NCBI GenBank assembly: GCA_965218495.1
Contig: OZ244626.1
Coordinates: forward strand, 1,798,001 to 1,862,000
Direction of reading: 5' to 3'
Length of the DNA stretch: 64,000 nucleotides
DNA from: G965218495 sp965218495
GTDB lineage: Bacteria; Bacteroidota; Rhodothermia; Rhodothermales; Bin80
The stretch's first letter is position 1. The number at the start of each line of letters is the position of its first letter. The notes under the pieces were generated by a model. That model was not told where the DNA came from. It worked only from the letters and a program-made list of their open reading frames with translations, and did no database searches. A program made the translations under genes and the position numbers. Positions 50,044 to 59,991 of this stretch are shown here, piece by piece.

Positions 50044-51970
50044 CGGGGCCAGCGCCACGCTTGGAGCCTTTCTGCTGTACACAGCAGTGGTGCTGGCGCT
50101 GGCGTGGTTCGCGCACCGTGTCGGATCAAAAAAGTCGTTCCTGAGCGAGTACTTCCTGGGTAGCCGCGGCTTGGGGATGATAGCTCTCGCGCTGACGTTT
50201 GGCGCCACCAGCGCTTCCGCTGGATCTTTCGCTGGATTTCCGTCCCTCATCTATGCCCACGGGTGGGTACTCGCGCTCTGGATTGCGAGTTACATGATCT
50301 TCCCTCTGTGCGGGATGGGCCTTCTTGGCAAGCGCCTGAACCATGTCGCACGCCTGACGGGGGCCATCACGGTCCCCGATGTGCTGCGCGAGCGCTTTGA
50401 CAGCCGCTCATTGGCCCTTATCAGCACGGTGCTGTTGGCACTCCTGCTCACCGTCTACCTCATTCCGCAGTTCACACTGGCCACGCTCATCATGCAGCAG
50501 CTGCTGGGAAACGTGTCGGCATTTCAGCAAGCGGCCTTGGGCCTGGCCCGCACGGCACCGTGGATTGCGCCCGAGGGTGTGAGCGCGGAATATGTGCTTG
50601 GACTGGTGGTGTTTTCGGTGCTGGTGGTGGGTTATACGGCTTTTGGAGGGTTTCGGGCGGTCGTGTGGACCGACATCCTGCAGGGCTTTGTCATGGTCGT
50701 GGGTGTCTTGGTGATGCTTGTGCTCGCACTCTGGCAAGTGGGGGGTCTCAAGAATGCAACAACGATGATGCGCAGCATGGAGCCTCCGCGCCTGGGTGAG
50801 GCCGTGCTTGCGACGCAAGCCCCTGCCCCACCGGAAGGCGTCAGAATCGCGGCCGACACCTGGTTCAGCATTGGTACGCGGCTCTTTCGCACCAACGAGA
50901 GCGCCATTGTCCTGCCTGGCGCACGGGAGTCTGGTCCGGTCAAGGTTGTGGAGATCATGACACCACTGGAGAAGGATCGAATCTTGGGAAGCGGCTTGCC
51001 ACCCCTTCCGGCCCTTGCTAGTCCACAGGTATCGGGCCTTGCGGCGTACGAGCGTGGCGCTGGACAGTCCGGCGTATATGTCAGCGCTCCCGGCCCCAGT
51101 GCCACTGATTCCAAAGGATTCTTGCCGCTGGGTCTGGCAGTCTCGTTCTTCGCATTCTGGGCACTGTCCGGCACTGGACAGCCAGGCAACATGGTGCGCC
51201 TGATGGCATTTTCCAATACGGCAACCCTCAAGCGCGGCATTGCAGCGCTATCGATTTACTTCACGCTGATCTACGTCCCGCTCGTCATCATTTTCTGTTG
51301 TGCACGGGTCCTTTCGCCCGGCCTGGACCATACGCCGGATCGCATCATGCCCGTGATGGCCTTCCTGCTGGCCGATGGTGCGCACGTTCCGTGGCTGGCG
51401 GGGCTGCTCATAGCGGCGCCGTTTGCAGCCGCGATGAGTACGGTGGACAGCTTCATGCTGATGATCACCTCAAGCGTCGTGAGGGACGGTTACCAGCAAA
51501 ACGTGCGCCCTGCAGCACGCGAGCAAACCCTGCGGCGGATGAGCTACGGCTGCACCATCGTCATTGGAGTGATGGCTGCAGCGGGGGCGCTCTACCCACC
51601 CCAGTTCCTGCAGTATATCATCGTGTTTACCGGTGGTGGTCTGGCCGTCGCATTTCTTGGACCCGTGGCACTGGCGCTCTACTGGCCGCGATTCAACACG
51701 CTAGGGGCGCTGGCCTCCATGGTCGGAGGGTTTTTGGCGTACCTGACGCTTTATGTCATAGGCTTCGCGACCCTTGGCGAAATCACACCAGCACGACCAT
51801 TGGGTCTGGACCCTTTGATCTGGGGTTTTCTGGCCTCGCTGGTGTGCGCCGCCATCGGTACGCGGGCAAGCGCCCCGCCACCCGAGCACCTGGTGCGCCG
51901 ATTCTTCTTTGCGCCTAGTTCCGGTAATCCAGCGGCGGAGACCGATCCCCCACCAGTGCCTGGTATTTGA
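50036..51970 (+). CDS. Sodium:solute symporter, PanF-like (SSS family)
   Basis: 644 aa, long for PanF because of an insert of about 120 residues between TM helices (residues about 240-360, SMEPPRLGEAVLATQAPAPP onward) that looks soluble. Family marks are SEYFLGSRGLGMIALALTFGATSASAGSFAGFPSLIYAHGW, TAFGGFRAVVWTDILQGFVM and a late AAMSTVDSFMLMITSSVVRD. It imports a carboxylate or amino-acid-like compound with Na+; the substrate is inferred only from context. The last 56 bp overlap the 3' end of the convergent M20 gene. Confidence 0.88.
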   Translation: MSSGASATLGAFLLYTAVVLALAWFAHRVGSKKSFLSEYFLGSRGLGMIALALTFGATSASAGSFAGFPSLIYAHGWVLALWIASYMIFPLCGMGLLGKRLNHVARLTGAITVPDVLRERFDSRSLALISTVLLALLLTVYLIPQFTLATLIMQQLLGNVSAFQQAALGLARTAPWIAPEGVSAEYVLGLVVFSVLVVGYTAFGGFRAVVWTDILQGFVMVVGVLVMLVLALWQVGGLKNATTMMRSMEPPRLGEAVLATQAPAPPEGVRIAADTWFSIGTRLFRTNESAIVLPGARESGPVKVVEIMTPLEKDRILGSGLPPLPALASPQVSGLAAYERGAGQSGVYVSAPGPSATDSKGFLPLGLAVSFFAFWALSGTGQPGNMVRLMAFSNTATLKRGIAALSIYFTLIYVPLVIIFCCARVLSPGLDHTPDRIMPVMAFLLADGAHVPWLAGLLIAAPFAAAMSTVDSFMLMITSSVVRDGYQQNVRPAAREQTLRRMSYGCTIVIGVMAAAGALYPPQFLQYIIVFTGGGLAVAFLGPVALALYWPRFNTLGALASMVGGFLAYLTLYVIGFATLGEITPARPLGLDPLIWGFLASLVCAAIGTRASAPPPEHLVRRFFFAPSSGNPAAETDPPPVPGI

Positions 51971-53348
51971 AGTCGGGCCCTCGGCGCGCGTTAAATTCTT
52001 CCCGTGCGGCTTTCAGGAGCGCCGGTTGCGTAAAAAGATCCACCGCGGTCATCGCGAGTGCCTTCGCGGCTAGCGTAAGCCCTTTGCCACCAATGCTCAT
52101 GCCTCCTGCGGCCACCGCCTGCCAGCTGTGCGCGGCTGTGCCAGGCACCCACGTTGCTCCATCAAACCCCGCAGTAGGCACAGCATAGCTGACATCTCCA
52201 ACGTCCGTAGAGGTCATATCCGACTTTGGCTCGAAGGGCTGGATAGTCTCCTGCGAACCAAGGTCGAGGTCCGGATCACTTAGCGTGGCTCTGATCGCAC
52301 GCGCAAACGTCAGCTCCTTTTCGCTGTACTGCACGCCGCCTAGTTCCTGCAGGTTAGCGTGTATCGTCTCGGACAGGACCTCGTTGGGCAGGACGCTATG
52401 GATTCCGTGAATAACCTCATAGTCCATCGTGGTGCCGGTGCCAAGGGCCGCGCCCTCAGCCGCCTTGATGAGGCGCGGGAAGATCTGCTGGAGCACGCCA
52501 GCACTAGGGTTCCGAACATAGTAGTAGACCTCAGCGAAGTCGGGCACCACATTAGGCGCCAGCCCGCCGTGGGTGATCACGTAGTGAATCCGCGTTTCCT
52601 GAGGCACGTGTTCGCGCATAAGGTTAACCATATGATTCATGGCTTCCACGCCATCGAGTGCGCTACGGCCACGGTCGGGCGCACCTGCTGCGTGTGTTGA
52701 TCGCCCATGGAAGCGAAACTTTGCCGACCTGTTGGCAAGATTCGTCATTGGACTCGCATCGGTGCGGTCACTTGGATGCCAGTGCAGTACGGCGTCCACG
52801 TCGTCAAACAGGCCTTCTCGGACCATATAGACTTTTCCCGCCCCACCCTCTTCCGCGGGCGTGCCATATACGCGAATTGTGCCGGATCCACCGCGCTGGG
52901 TAAGGAACTCCTTCACGGCCACCGCCGCCCCAACCGAAGCGGCACCAAAGAGGTGATGCCCGCAGGCGTGGCCAGCTGCTCCGGCGGCCAGGGGCTTTCT
53001 TTCTGCTACGGCGTCCTGGGAAATACCTGGCAGTGCGTCAAATTCGGCCAGGATGCCGATGGTGGGTGCGCCCATTCCGTATTCCGCTATGAAGGCCGTA
53101 GGGATGCCGGCCACGCCGGCACTGACCTCAAAGCCTTCACCCTCGAGCGCCTGCTGCAGGAGTGCGGAGCTACGCGTCTCCTGATAGCCTACCTCGGCCC
53201 ACTCCCAGATCTGGCGGGCCATGTCGAAGTATGCACTGCCGCGCTGCTCAATGGCTCCGGCCACGTCAAAGTCCTGAGCTAGAACCCCTGACGGCCAAGC
53301 CCCGATCAAAAGTGCTACCAGCATTTTGTTCATCATTCTACGTGTCAT
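51915..53348 (-). CDS. Secreted M20-family amidohydrolase (AbgB/HipO-like)
   Basis: About 477 aa from MTRRMMNKMLVALLIGAWPSGVLAQ, which supplies a signal peptide; nearby ATGs at 53360 and 53336 are alternatives. Metal-site blocks: ILAEFDALPGIS, AGHACGHHLFGA, YGTPAEEGGAGKVYM. The lid domain has FRFHGRSTHAAGAPDRGRSALDGVEAM. The late EPKSDMTSTDVGDVSY is typical of the aminobenzoyl-glutamate hydrolase group. It hydrolyses amide bonds of N-acyl amino acids or peptides outside the cytoplasm. The start overlaps the end of the upstream nitrilase-type gene, so the two form an operon. Confidence 0.9.
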   Translation of the reverse strand: MTRRMMNKMLVALLIGAWPSGVLAQDFDVAGAIEQRGSAYFDMARQIWEWAEVGYQETRSSALLQQALEGEGFEVSAGVAGIPTAFIAEYGMGAPTIGILAEFDALPGISQDAVAERKPLAAGAAGHACGHHLFGAASVGAAVAVKEFLTQRGGSGTIRVYGTPAEEGGAGKVYMVREGLFDDVDAVLHWHPSDRTDASPMTNLANRSAKFRFHGRSTHAAGAPDRGRSALDGVEAMNHMVNLMREHVPQETRIHYVITHGGLAPNVVPDFAEVYYYVRNPSAGVLQQIFPRLIKAAEGAALGTGTTMDYEVIHGIHSVLPNEVLSETIHANLQELGGVQYSEKELTFARAIRATLSDPDLDLGSQETIQPFEPKSDMTSTDVGDVSYAVPTAGFDGATWVPGTAAHSWQAVAAGGMSIGGKGLTLAAKALAMTAVDLFTQPALLKAAREEFNARRGPDFKYQALVGDRSPPLDYRN

Positions 53349-54177
53349 TTTGGTGATCATGCCAAGCATGCGCATAGACGTCCGTTGGGAATGCCAAATA
53401 CCCCGGGTATCCGCGCTTTGCCTGGGCCACACGGCGCAGATCCAGAGTGGCTACAGCTACGGGGTCTGTAGTTTCAAGAATCACGGCACCTTCGGGATCG
53501 ATTACCAACGACGGCCCTCCAATAGGCACGCCCGATTCGGGACCCGGCCTGTTGACGGATACCACGTACGCACTGGCTGTTAGCGCCATCGCGCGGTACG
53601 CCAACCGCCACCGGTCATAGGTCGCGCACGACGTCGCGCGTGGTGCCAGTATGACTTCCACGCCCTGCGCTGCCAAGAGCTGCGCCCCAACAGGCCGGTT
53701 GGCATCGGAGCAGATCTGGGTGCCGAGTCGCACGCCCAATGCGTGCGTTACCTGCGGCGGGTAGCGGCCGGCGACGTAGTGACTAGTTTCCCAGAAGCCT
53801 TCTTCCTCTGGGAGGTGCAGCTTTTCATAGGAAGCAACCAGGGCTCCGGTCTTATCAATCAGTAGCGCAGTGTTGTATCGCATGCCCGTAGGCGGGTCGC
53901 GGCGTATGATGCCGCCAAGGACGGCAATGCCGCACTCAGCTGCGGCCGCCGACAGCTGCCGCTCCCTTTTGCCGCCAGGCAATTCCGCGTCATAGTCCCG
54001 CGACACCTGCGTGGCTGGAGACCATTCGTTCATGGGGATTTCAGGCAACACAGCCAGCTTTGCTTGCCGCGCTTTGGCCGCTGCAAGACGCTCGCGGAGC
54101 CTGGTAGCATGCTCCGGTCCGGGGAAGACATCCGTGACCAAGGCTATCGTTAAGAGACGGTTTTCAGTACCTGCCAT
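53338..54177 (-). CDS. Carbon-nitrogen hydrolase (nitrilase superfamily)
   Basis: 279 aa from MAGTENRLLTIALVTDVFPG; an upstream in-frame ATG at 54270 adds residues without family similarity. The Glu-Lys-Cys triad is clear: Glu46 in LPEIPMNEW, Lys119 in YEKLHLPEEEGFWE and Cys156 in QICSDANRP. Members hydrolyse amides, carbamoyl groups or nitriles; no cyanide-type signature decides which. It is cytoplasmic and cotranscribed with the M20 amidohydrolase, converging on the symporter gene, which suggests one amide-utilising unit. Confidence 0.9.
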   Translation of the reverse strand: MAGTENRLLTIALVTDVFPGPEHATRLRERLAAAKARQAKLAVLPEIPMNEWSPATQVSRDYDAELPGGKRERQLSAAAAECGIAVLGGIIRRDPPTGMRYNTALLIDKTGALVASYEKLHLPEEEGFWETSHYVAGRYPPQVTHALGVRLGTQICSDANRPVGAQLLAAQGVEVILAPRATSCATYDRWRLAYRAMALTASAYVVSVNRPGPESGVPIGGPSLVIDPEGAVILETTDPVAVATLDLRRVAQAKRGYPGYLAFPTDVYAHAWHDHQNDT

Positions 54178-54514
54178 TGCAGCGCAACGGGCGCTGAGTT
54201 CTAGGTTAGGCAAACGCGGATATTCACGGGTTACGAGAATCCCAAGTAGAAGTCCGGCGGCCTTGAACAATCAGGCCGCGCGCATTGTACCTTCACCCGG
54301 CAAAACGGTGGCAATTGACCGGTCCATATTGTAAGTCCAAACACCCGAGCCGTTGAATGTACATCCTGGCCCCTTGCGCTGCGCGATTCGCATCACGCCT
54401 TCATTGAGCGCAGTCTTACATGGGTGTGCCTGAATGATTCCCTACCGGTCGCGGTACCTACGCTTTGTACAAAGCCAACACGTCGCTGGCCTGCCCAGAC
54501 GCGATGAAATTCGC
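54178..54514. other. Intergenic region, no feature recognised
   Basis: This stretch lies upstream of the nitrilase-type gene and before the CRISPR-like repeats. It probably holds the promoter for 54177-51915. Confidence 0.45.
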
Positions 54515-54665
54515 GGATCGTCACCACGTGTGCGGAGAACGCGTCCATTTAATTCGTTTTACAAGTTGTTGCGACGCATCATCACTGCATGTGCACGGAA
54601 TGCGTCCATCCCCAAGTCCCTATACGCGTTCAGCCCAGATCATACCCGCGTGTGAGGGGAACGCA
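54515..54665 (+). CRISPR. Decayed CRISPR remnant (three degenerate repeats, type I-E-like)
   Basis: Three 29-nt units lie at 54515-54543, 54576-54604 and 54637-54665, spaced exactly 61 bp apart with 32-bp spacers, the geometry of type I-E arrays. The majority consensus has the core CCGCGTGTGCGGGGAAC, an interrupted palindrome typical of I-E repeats. The units differ from consensus at 3, 6 and 5 positions. No cas gene or further repeat is found at the expected positions on either side. Probably an eroded array end. Confidence 0.5.
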
Positions 54666-55330
54666 CGTGTGGTGCGGTGATGCCGGCACCGGCAGACGGG
54701 TCATCCGATATCGACGACGTTCCTACATCGTAGTAACCATATGATTCATAGCGCTTTACAGGTATTGTAGATCTTGGATCAACTCGCCTGTGCCGAGAAT
54801 TGCCCCGTATCTTCTTAGCACGATCACATGGAAACCTACGGTCCGTTGGCGGAACCCGCGGCAGGTGCGACCTTGCACGCCGCAGGCGTTGCGAGGGACT
54901 GAGAAAGACCACGCAGCTGAAAATCCGGCGGTGCCAAATATTGCATTTCGTCGCTACAGCGCAGGCGTGCGCGAACGAACTGGCGGTGGGCAATGCCGCC
55001 ATCTGGAAGTTCGGCGCGGCCATGCGCATCCGGGGAGCGGGGTTGTTGACGGACGGGTTCGTTCTCCAGGAGTGGAAAGAATCACAAAAGCGGAAGGGAG
55101 ACGTCTCGGCCCGAACATCAAGCCGGGCGCGAGTCGCGGATGACCCTCAACTGGGGAGGCGGGCAGGACGCCGAACATGGTAGGGAATCCAATCGGTGAG
55201 ACGGGCTCGACAAACTAGGCACATGAGCATGGCCTTCGAGCCCGGGTTGTAGATTCGGACCCGACTTCACGAACACCATACAGGACTTCAGCCGAATTGG
55301 GCTGCATCTGCAGTGGCTGCGTTTGTCGGG
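54666..55330. other. Intergenic region, no feature recognised
   Basis: About 665 bp with several short overlapping frames that look non-coding. Base composition rises towards the decayed transporter gene. Confidence 0.45.
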
Positions 55331-56893
55331 TCAACCGGTCCGGCCTTTTTGTGCCGTGCGCAGCCCCTTCCAGGTGCTGTAGCACAGGGCGATCAGCACC
55401 AGCGCGAAAGGAAGTCCGGCGGCGGTGATGGCCGCCTGTGCGGCCACGAGGCCGCCACCGAGCAACAGTGCGACGGTGACCAGTCCCTCGAAGACGCACC
55501 AGAACACGCGCTGGGGGACCGGCGCGTCCAGCTTGCCGCCGGCGGTGATAGTATCGATAACCAGCGATCCTGAGTCCGAGGAGGTGACGAAGAACACCAC
55601 AATGAGCGCGAGACTGATGACCGCCGTCACGTTCGCAAGCGGCAGCGTCTCCAGCAGCGCGAACAGGGCGACCTCCGGTTGCTGCGCCTGCACGGCCGCG
55701 ACCACGTCGAGATGACCGAGGTCGACGTACTGCGATACCGCAGTCCCACCGAAGGCGTTCATCCAGATCGCGATAGTCAGCGTCGGGATGATCAGCATGC
55801 AGGTGATCAGCTCGCGCACCGTCCGGCCGCGCGAGATTCGTGCGATGAACATGCCGACGAATGGGGACCACGAGATCCACCAAGCCCAGTAGAATATCGT
55901 CCAGCCGTGCATGAAGTCTAGGTCCTCGCGGCCCAGCCAGTTGCTGAGCGGTCCGATCGCTGCAAGATATTGGCCGAGGCTGGCCAAGGTGCGGCTGCCA
56001 ATGTCGAGCGTCGGGCCAACCGTCAGCACGAACGCCAGCAGCAATATGGCGAGCCACAGGTTGACTTCGCTCAGCCGCTTGACCCCCTTCTCCATCCCGC
56101 TGATAACCGACGTCAGCGCCATGCCGGTGATGCCGGCAATCAGCAGGACCTGGATGGTGTCGGTCGTCTCCGTGCCCCATAGGTGGGCCAGCCCCGCCGC
56201 CAACTGTTGAGTGCCCAGGCCGAGTGACGTGGCCAGCCCGAAGAGTGTGGCGAAGACGGCGAGAATGTCGATGCCGTGGCCGAACCGCCCCCACACCGAC
56301 TCCCCCAGGAGCGGATAGAACGCCGACCGGAGCGTCATCGGCAGCCCAAGGTTGTACGACGCGAAGGTGATCGACACCGCCACCACCGCGTAGATGGCCC
56401 ACCCATGGATGCCCCAGTGGAAGATGGCGCTGGCCATGCCGAGGCGGGCTGCCGCCGTGTCGGCCGCCTCGAGCCCGAGCGGCGGTTGCAGAAAATGCTC
56501 CACCGGCTCCGACACCCCAAAAAACATCAGGCCGATGCCCACCCCGGCGGCGAACAGCATCGCGAACCAACTCGATCGAGAATAGTCCGGCCGGGCATCC
56601 GCGCCCCCCAGACGAACGCGGCCAAGCGGCGTCACCACCAGGAGCAGGCAGAAGAGTAAGAAGATGTTGGTCGCGCCCATGAACACCCAGTCGAACGTCG
56701 GCAAGAGCCACGCGCGAAGCGCACCAAAGGCTGCCGTCGCCTCGGCCTGAAACGCCAGTACCCCAGCGACGAACGCAATGATGGCGAGGCTGGAGACGAC
56801 AAAGACCGGATTGTGGATGTCGAGGCCGAAAACCTGGACGTTGTCCTGACCCAGCTTGTAGTTGGTATTCGCGATCTCGGTTACCTGGTTTCG
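55331..56893 (-). pseudogene. BCCT-family transporter lacking a start codon
   Basis: The frame encodes a betaine/carnitine/choline transporter from GQDNVQVFGLDIHNPVFVVSSL onward. Family marks are GIGLMFFGVSEPVEHF, FHWGIHGWAIY and the signature WWISWSPFVGMFIARISRGRT, with about 12 TM segments. The open frame begins just after a TGA at 56894-56896 and has no ATG, GTG or TTG before the first TM helix. A TTG at 56704 would drop that helix. The same frame beyond the TGA belongs to a decayed TonB receptor, so a deletion probably fused the two. It would take up a compatible solute if restored. Confidence 0.75.
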
Positions 56894-57850
56894 TCAGCGG
56901 GCCGCCGCCTCGTCCGCGCCTTGGACGAGGGCGTAGTTCCCGAACGCAACCACTTGGCCGTCGGGGTGGTCATGCGGCACGGGAGCCACCTGAAACGGCC
57001 CGGCGCGCAGCGGAGGACGGCGGAACCGCTGACGCGCCTGGGGTGCGAAGAACGATATAGGGGGGCACCCAGCGCCGCGGCCCCGGTTGCGATGGTAGTA
57101 GGTACCCGCGCGCAGCGAGCTGAGTTCGCTGAATGACCAGTCCGCCCGGACGTAGGCAAGCGTGTTGTTCCACCGCGTCTGCCAGCCGGGCCAGTAGAAC
57201 TGGTCCAGGTACGGAACGCCGGGCCAATCGCCAACCAGCCGGCCCCAGCGCGGGGTGGCCTTGAAGTCGGCCTCCCTGTAGAGCCGCTGGTAGGTATCCT
57301 CGTGGATGGCATCGAAGGAGATGTAGCCGGTGAGACCGAGGCGCGCCCGCGACGAAACGAGCTTGGCGGCGACGTGCTCCCGTTCGTTCCATGCCGAGCC
57401 CTGCACCCAGTCGGTCGCCTCCTGCCAGACCGCAGCGATCCAGGCACGGGTCTCTCCGCCGAAAAACGGTCCCGTGTCGACCCGCATGGAGAACCACTAG
57501 CCGCCGTTCTCTCAAATGGTGCTCGACGCGGTGTAGATCCGCTCGGCCGCCGAATCGTCCGTCACTGTAGTTGAAGGTGCCGCCCTGCGCCTCGACCGAC
57601 CGGGAGACGATGTCGACTGCCCCCTTTGAAACCTCAACGCCTCCGAGGTTCATCGGGTCGATGAACCGGTTCGCCTTCGATCCTCTCCAGTAGTCGGACG
57701 TGCCGTTCGGGAAGCCGTCGATGGTCACGCCGATCTGCGCGTCGTTGATGGTCACCTGGAAGCCACGCACGGCGACGTTGCTCGACCAGTCGTTAAAGCC
57801 GTACCCTCCCCCCTGGGTGGTTGGTGTAGCCAACGGGCGATCTTTATCTG
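56894..57850 (-). pseudogene. TonB-dependent receptor fragment with frameshift and stops
   Basis: The plug domain reads VAVRGFQVTINDAQIGVTIDGFPNGTSDYWRG and FIDPMNLGGVEVSKGAVDIVS. Near 57535 the frame shifts, and the correct frame then meets TGA and TAG before resuming at SMRVDTGPFFGGETRAWIA, which continues as barrel sequence to about 56950. Both ends are truncated: the first residues of the open frame are unrelated, and the C-terminal strands are missing. The style of sequence differs from the regulatory-domain receptor at 45005-47308. Clearly dead. Confidence 0.8.
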
Positions 57851-57881
57851 AGGGGAGGCATTTGGCGAAAAATAGGCACAT

Positions 57882-58496
57882 CAGGCCCGAAAAGGACGAC
57901 CGACTCTAGTCAGATACGTCTACTCTCCGAACATGATCCGACCTGACCCAGTAGACTACGCTCGAATCACGAACCAGTAGCCATCCCTGGAAGCTCCGCA
58001 AGACACCAGCCTTCGTGACTGCCGGGCAGGTCTCAACACTACCCTCGCAAGATTGGATGTGTGCTGTCACGGGAGAATCATGAGACATCGCTGACCTAGC
58101 ATCTTCGGCTCCCGTCGAAAAGAAGTACATCAGAGGTTTTTGCATAAATGCGCTGCCGGAATTGTCGGTTTCAGCAATCGGCGCAGCAATTTAGGGTGCA
58201 TTCAGTGGATTGAAGGAAAAAAGACACCGATGTGGTTTTCGCACTCCCAGAACGCTAACTGATGCAGTGATTTCGACCCGGAAAGACAGATTACGGCGAT
58301 TAGCTGCGACAATCACCCTATCGACATTGAGTCATAACTAGTTGGGCAGGGATAGTTGAACGTCGTTTGTCACTATCCCAACCCAGCAATGAACACCCAC
58401 TTGTCGTTGCCGCCTGAACTGAACTTCATAGTAGTTGGGCGCAGCCTCACCCCCGCGGCGCAGTCAGGAGGCCCAATTTTGCACTTCGGACTTTAA
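57882..58496. other. Intergenic region with one hairpin
   Basis: No gene recognised. It contains the imperfect hairpin at 58343-58385 and ends at the truncated group II intron. Confidence 0.45.
58343..58385. repeat. Interrupted inverted repeat (hairpin)
   Basis: GGGATAGT (58349-58356) pairs with ACTATCCC (58372-58379), and outer TGGG (58343) pairs with CCCA (58382) across 2-nt bulges; the loop is 15 nt. No T-run follows, so it is not an obvious terminator. Confidence 0.5.
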
Positions 58497-59444
58497 TTGG
58501 CGAAGCATTTCCACCCGGATTCCTATGGTTATCGCCCGGGAAAGTCAGCACATCAGGCCCTGAGTCGAACGCGGCGACGCTGCTGGCGAAAGGACTGGGT
58601 ACTGGATCTGGACATCAAGGCATTCTTTGACACGATAGACCATACCCTGATGATGCGCGCACTGCGCAGGCATACCGACCAGAAGTGGGTACTGCTGTAC
58701 GTGGAGCGCTGGCTGAAGGCCCCGGTGGAAATGCCGGATGGAGCGTTGCAGAAGCGGGACCGCGGCACGCCGCAAGGTGGAGTGGTGAGCCCACTACTAG
58801 CTAATCTCTTCCTGCACTATGCCTTTGATATGTGGATGGCTCGCAATTACCCGGGCATCCCGTTCGAGCGGTACGCCGACGACGTTGTTTGTCACTGTCG
58901 CAGCAAGGGGGAGGCGGAACGCCTACGCGAGGCCCTGGAGCGTCGCTTTACGCAGTGCGGGCTGACGATGCATCCTGAGAAGACGAAGATGGTCTACTGC
59001 AAGGATGAGGACAGGGGAGGAGAGCACCCGACCACCACCTTTGATTTTCTGGGGTATACGTTTCGTCCTCGGCCGTCAAGGAACAGGTGGGGAAAGTTCT
59101 TCGTGAATTTCAGTCCTGCGATCAGCAATAAAGCGGCAAAGGCTATCCGGCGGGAAATCTGGTCTTGGAAGCTGCCTTTGCGCAGTGATCAAACACTGGA
59201 GGATCTCGCACGCATGATCAACGCGAAAGTCAGGGGGTGGATACACTACTACGGGGCCTTCTACAAGTCGGCGCTGTACGGTCCCCTGCGACAAATAGAC
59301 CGCAAGCTCAAGCGGTGGGCTATGCGCAAACGGAAGCGTTTGCGTGGACACCCACGGCGGGCCAGCAAGTGGATCCGCGGCTATAGGCAGCGAAATCCGC
59401 ATCTGTTTGCGCATTGGCAGTTTCTTCCAAGGCCGGCTGCATAG
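58497..59444 (+). pseudogene. Group II intron reverse transcriptase/maturase, N-terminally truncated
   Basis: 315 residues start in RT motif 2-3 (FHPDSYGYRPGKSAHQAL) without the preceding finger motifs, so about 100-150 residues are lost. The rest is intact: DIKAFFDTIDH, GTPQGGVVSPLLANLFLH, active-site RYADD, EKTKMVYC, FDFLGYTF, and a maturase domain (ARMINAKVRGWIHYYGAFYKSAL). No HNH endonuclease follows. TTG 58497 is the first possible start. Not expected to be active. Confidence 0.87.
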
Positions 59445-59447
59445 GAT

Positions 59448-59480
59448 GAGCCGTGTGAGCTGAGAGGTTCACGCACGGTT
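59448..59480 (+). ncRNA. Domain V of the outer group II intron
   Basis: The 33-nt hairpin starts GAGCCGTGTGAGC and closes GTTCACGCACGGTT, the catalytic domain V form of bacterial group II introns. It is directly followed by the GTGTG start of the inner intron. Confidence 0.88.
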
Positions 59481-59991
59481 GTGTGTCCAGTCAAGGCTGG
59501 CATGTTCAGCAGGAGTCAGTCCTGCCAGAGTAGGAATCAGAGCTCTGTAGCTTGGGTAGCATGGAAGCGGGAAACCTAATTCATGAAGCCTACCGACACG
59601 GTCTCCGTAAGGGAGATCGCGAGTCATCGGGCCGTAACGAAAGTGAACGCATAGGTGGCCTCGAGAGTGTATCCCGAAGGCCGAGCCCGCAACCGTTGGG
59701 CGAAGGCAGCACGGGCGGTCGTAATCTGATTGGGACGACCGTACCGCTTCGGCGGGGTGGTAGCGACGGCACGATGACAAGGACATGCCGAGCAACTGGA
59801 GAAGCCCTCCTCGTCCCGGTGAGAAATCGCCGGAGGAAGGTAGGTACTATAACCGGTGGCACCGGGAAATGTACCGAAGACGAGAGGGTGGCGGAGAGGT
59901 GTGTAGTAGCGATGAAACGGGGTAACGCCCGTGGAGCGAAGGCGCCTCACTGCTGGTATGTTTTCCGACAATAATGGGAGGCACTGAAGAC

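Noticed and set aside
54700..55200. A fourth CRISPR repeat or a leader beyond 54665
   Set aside because: Nothing similar to the repeat occurs at the next 61-bp positions on either side.
55215..56711. A 498-residue minus-strand frame overlapping the BCCT transporter
   Set aside because: It is rich in Gly/Arg/His with no domain, and lies in a shifted frame of a clear transporter; high GC content makes such shadow frames.
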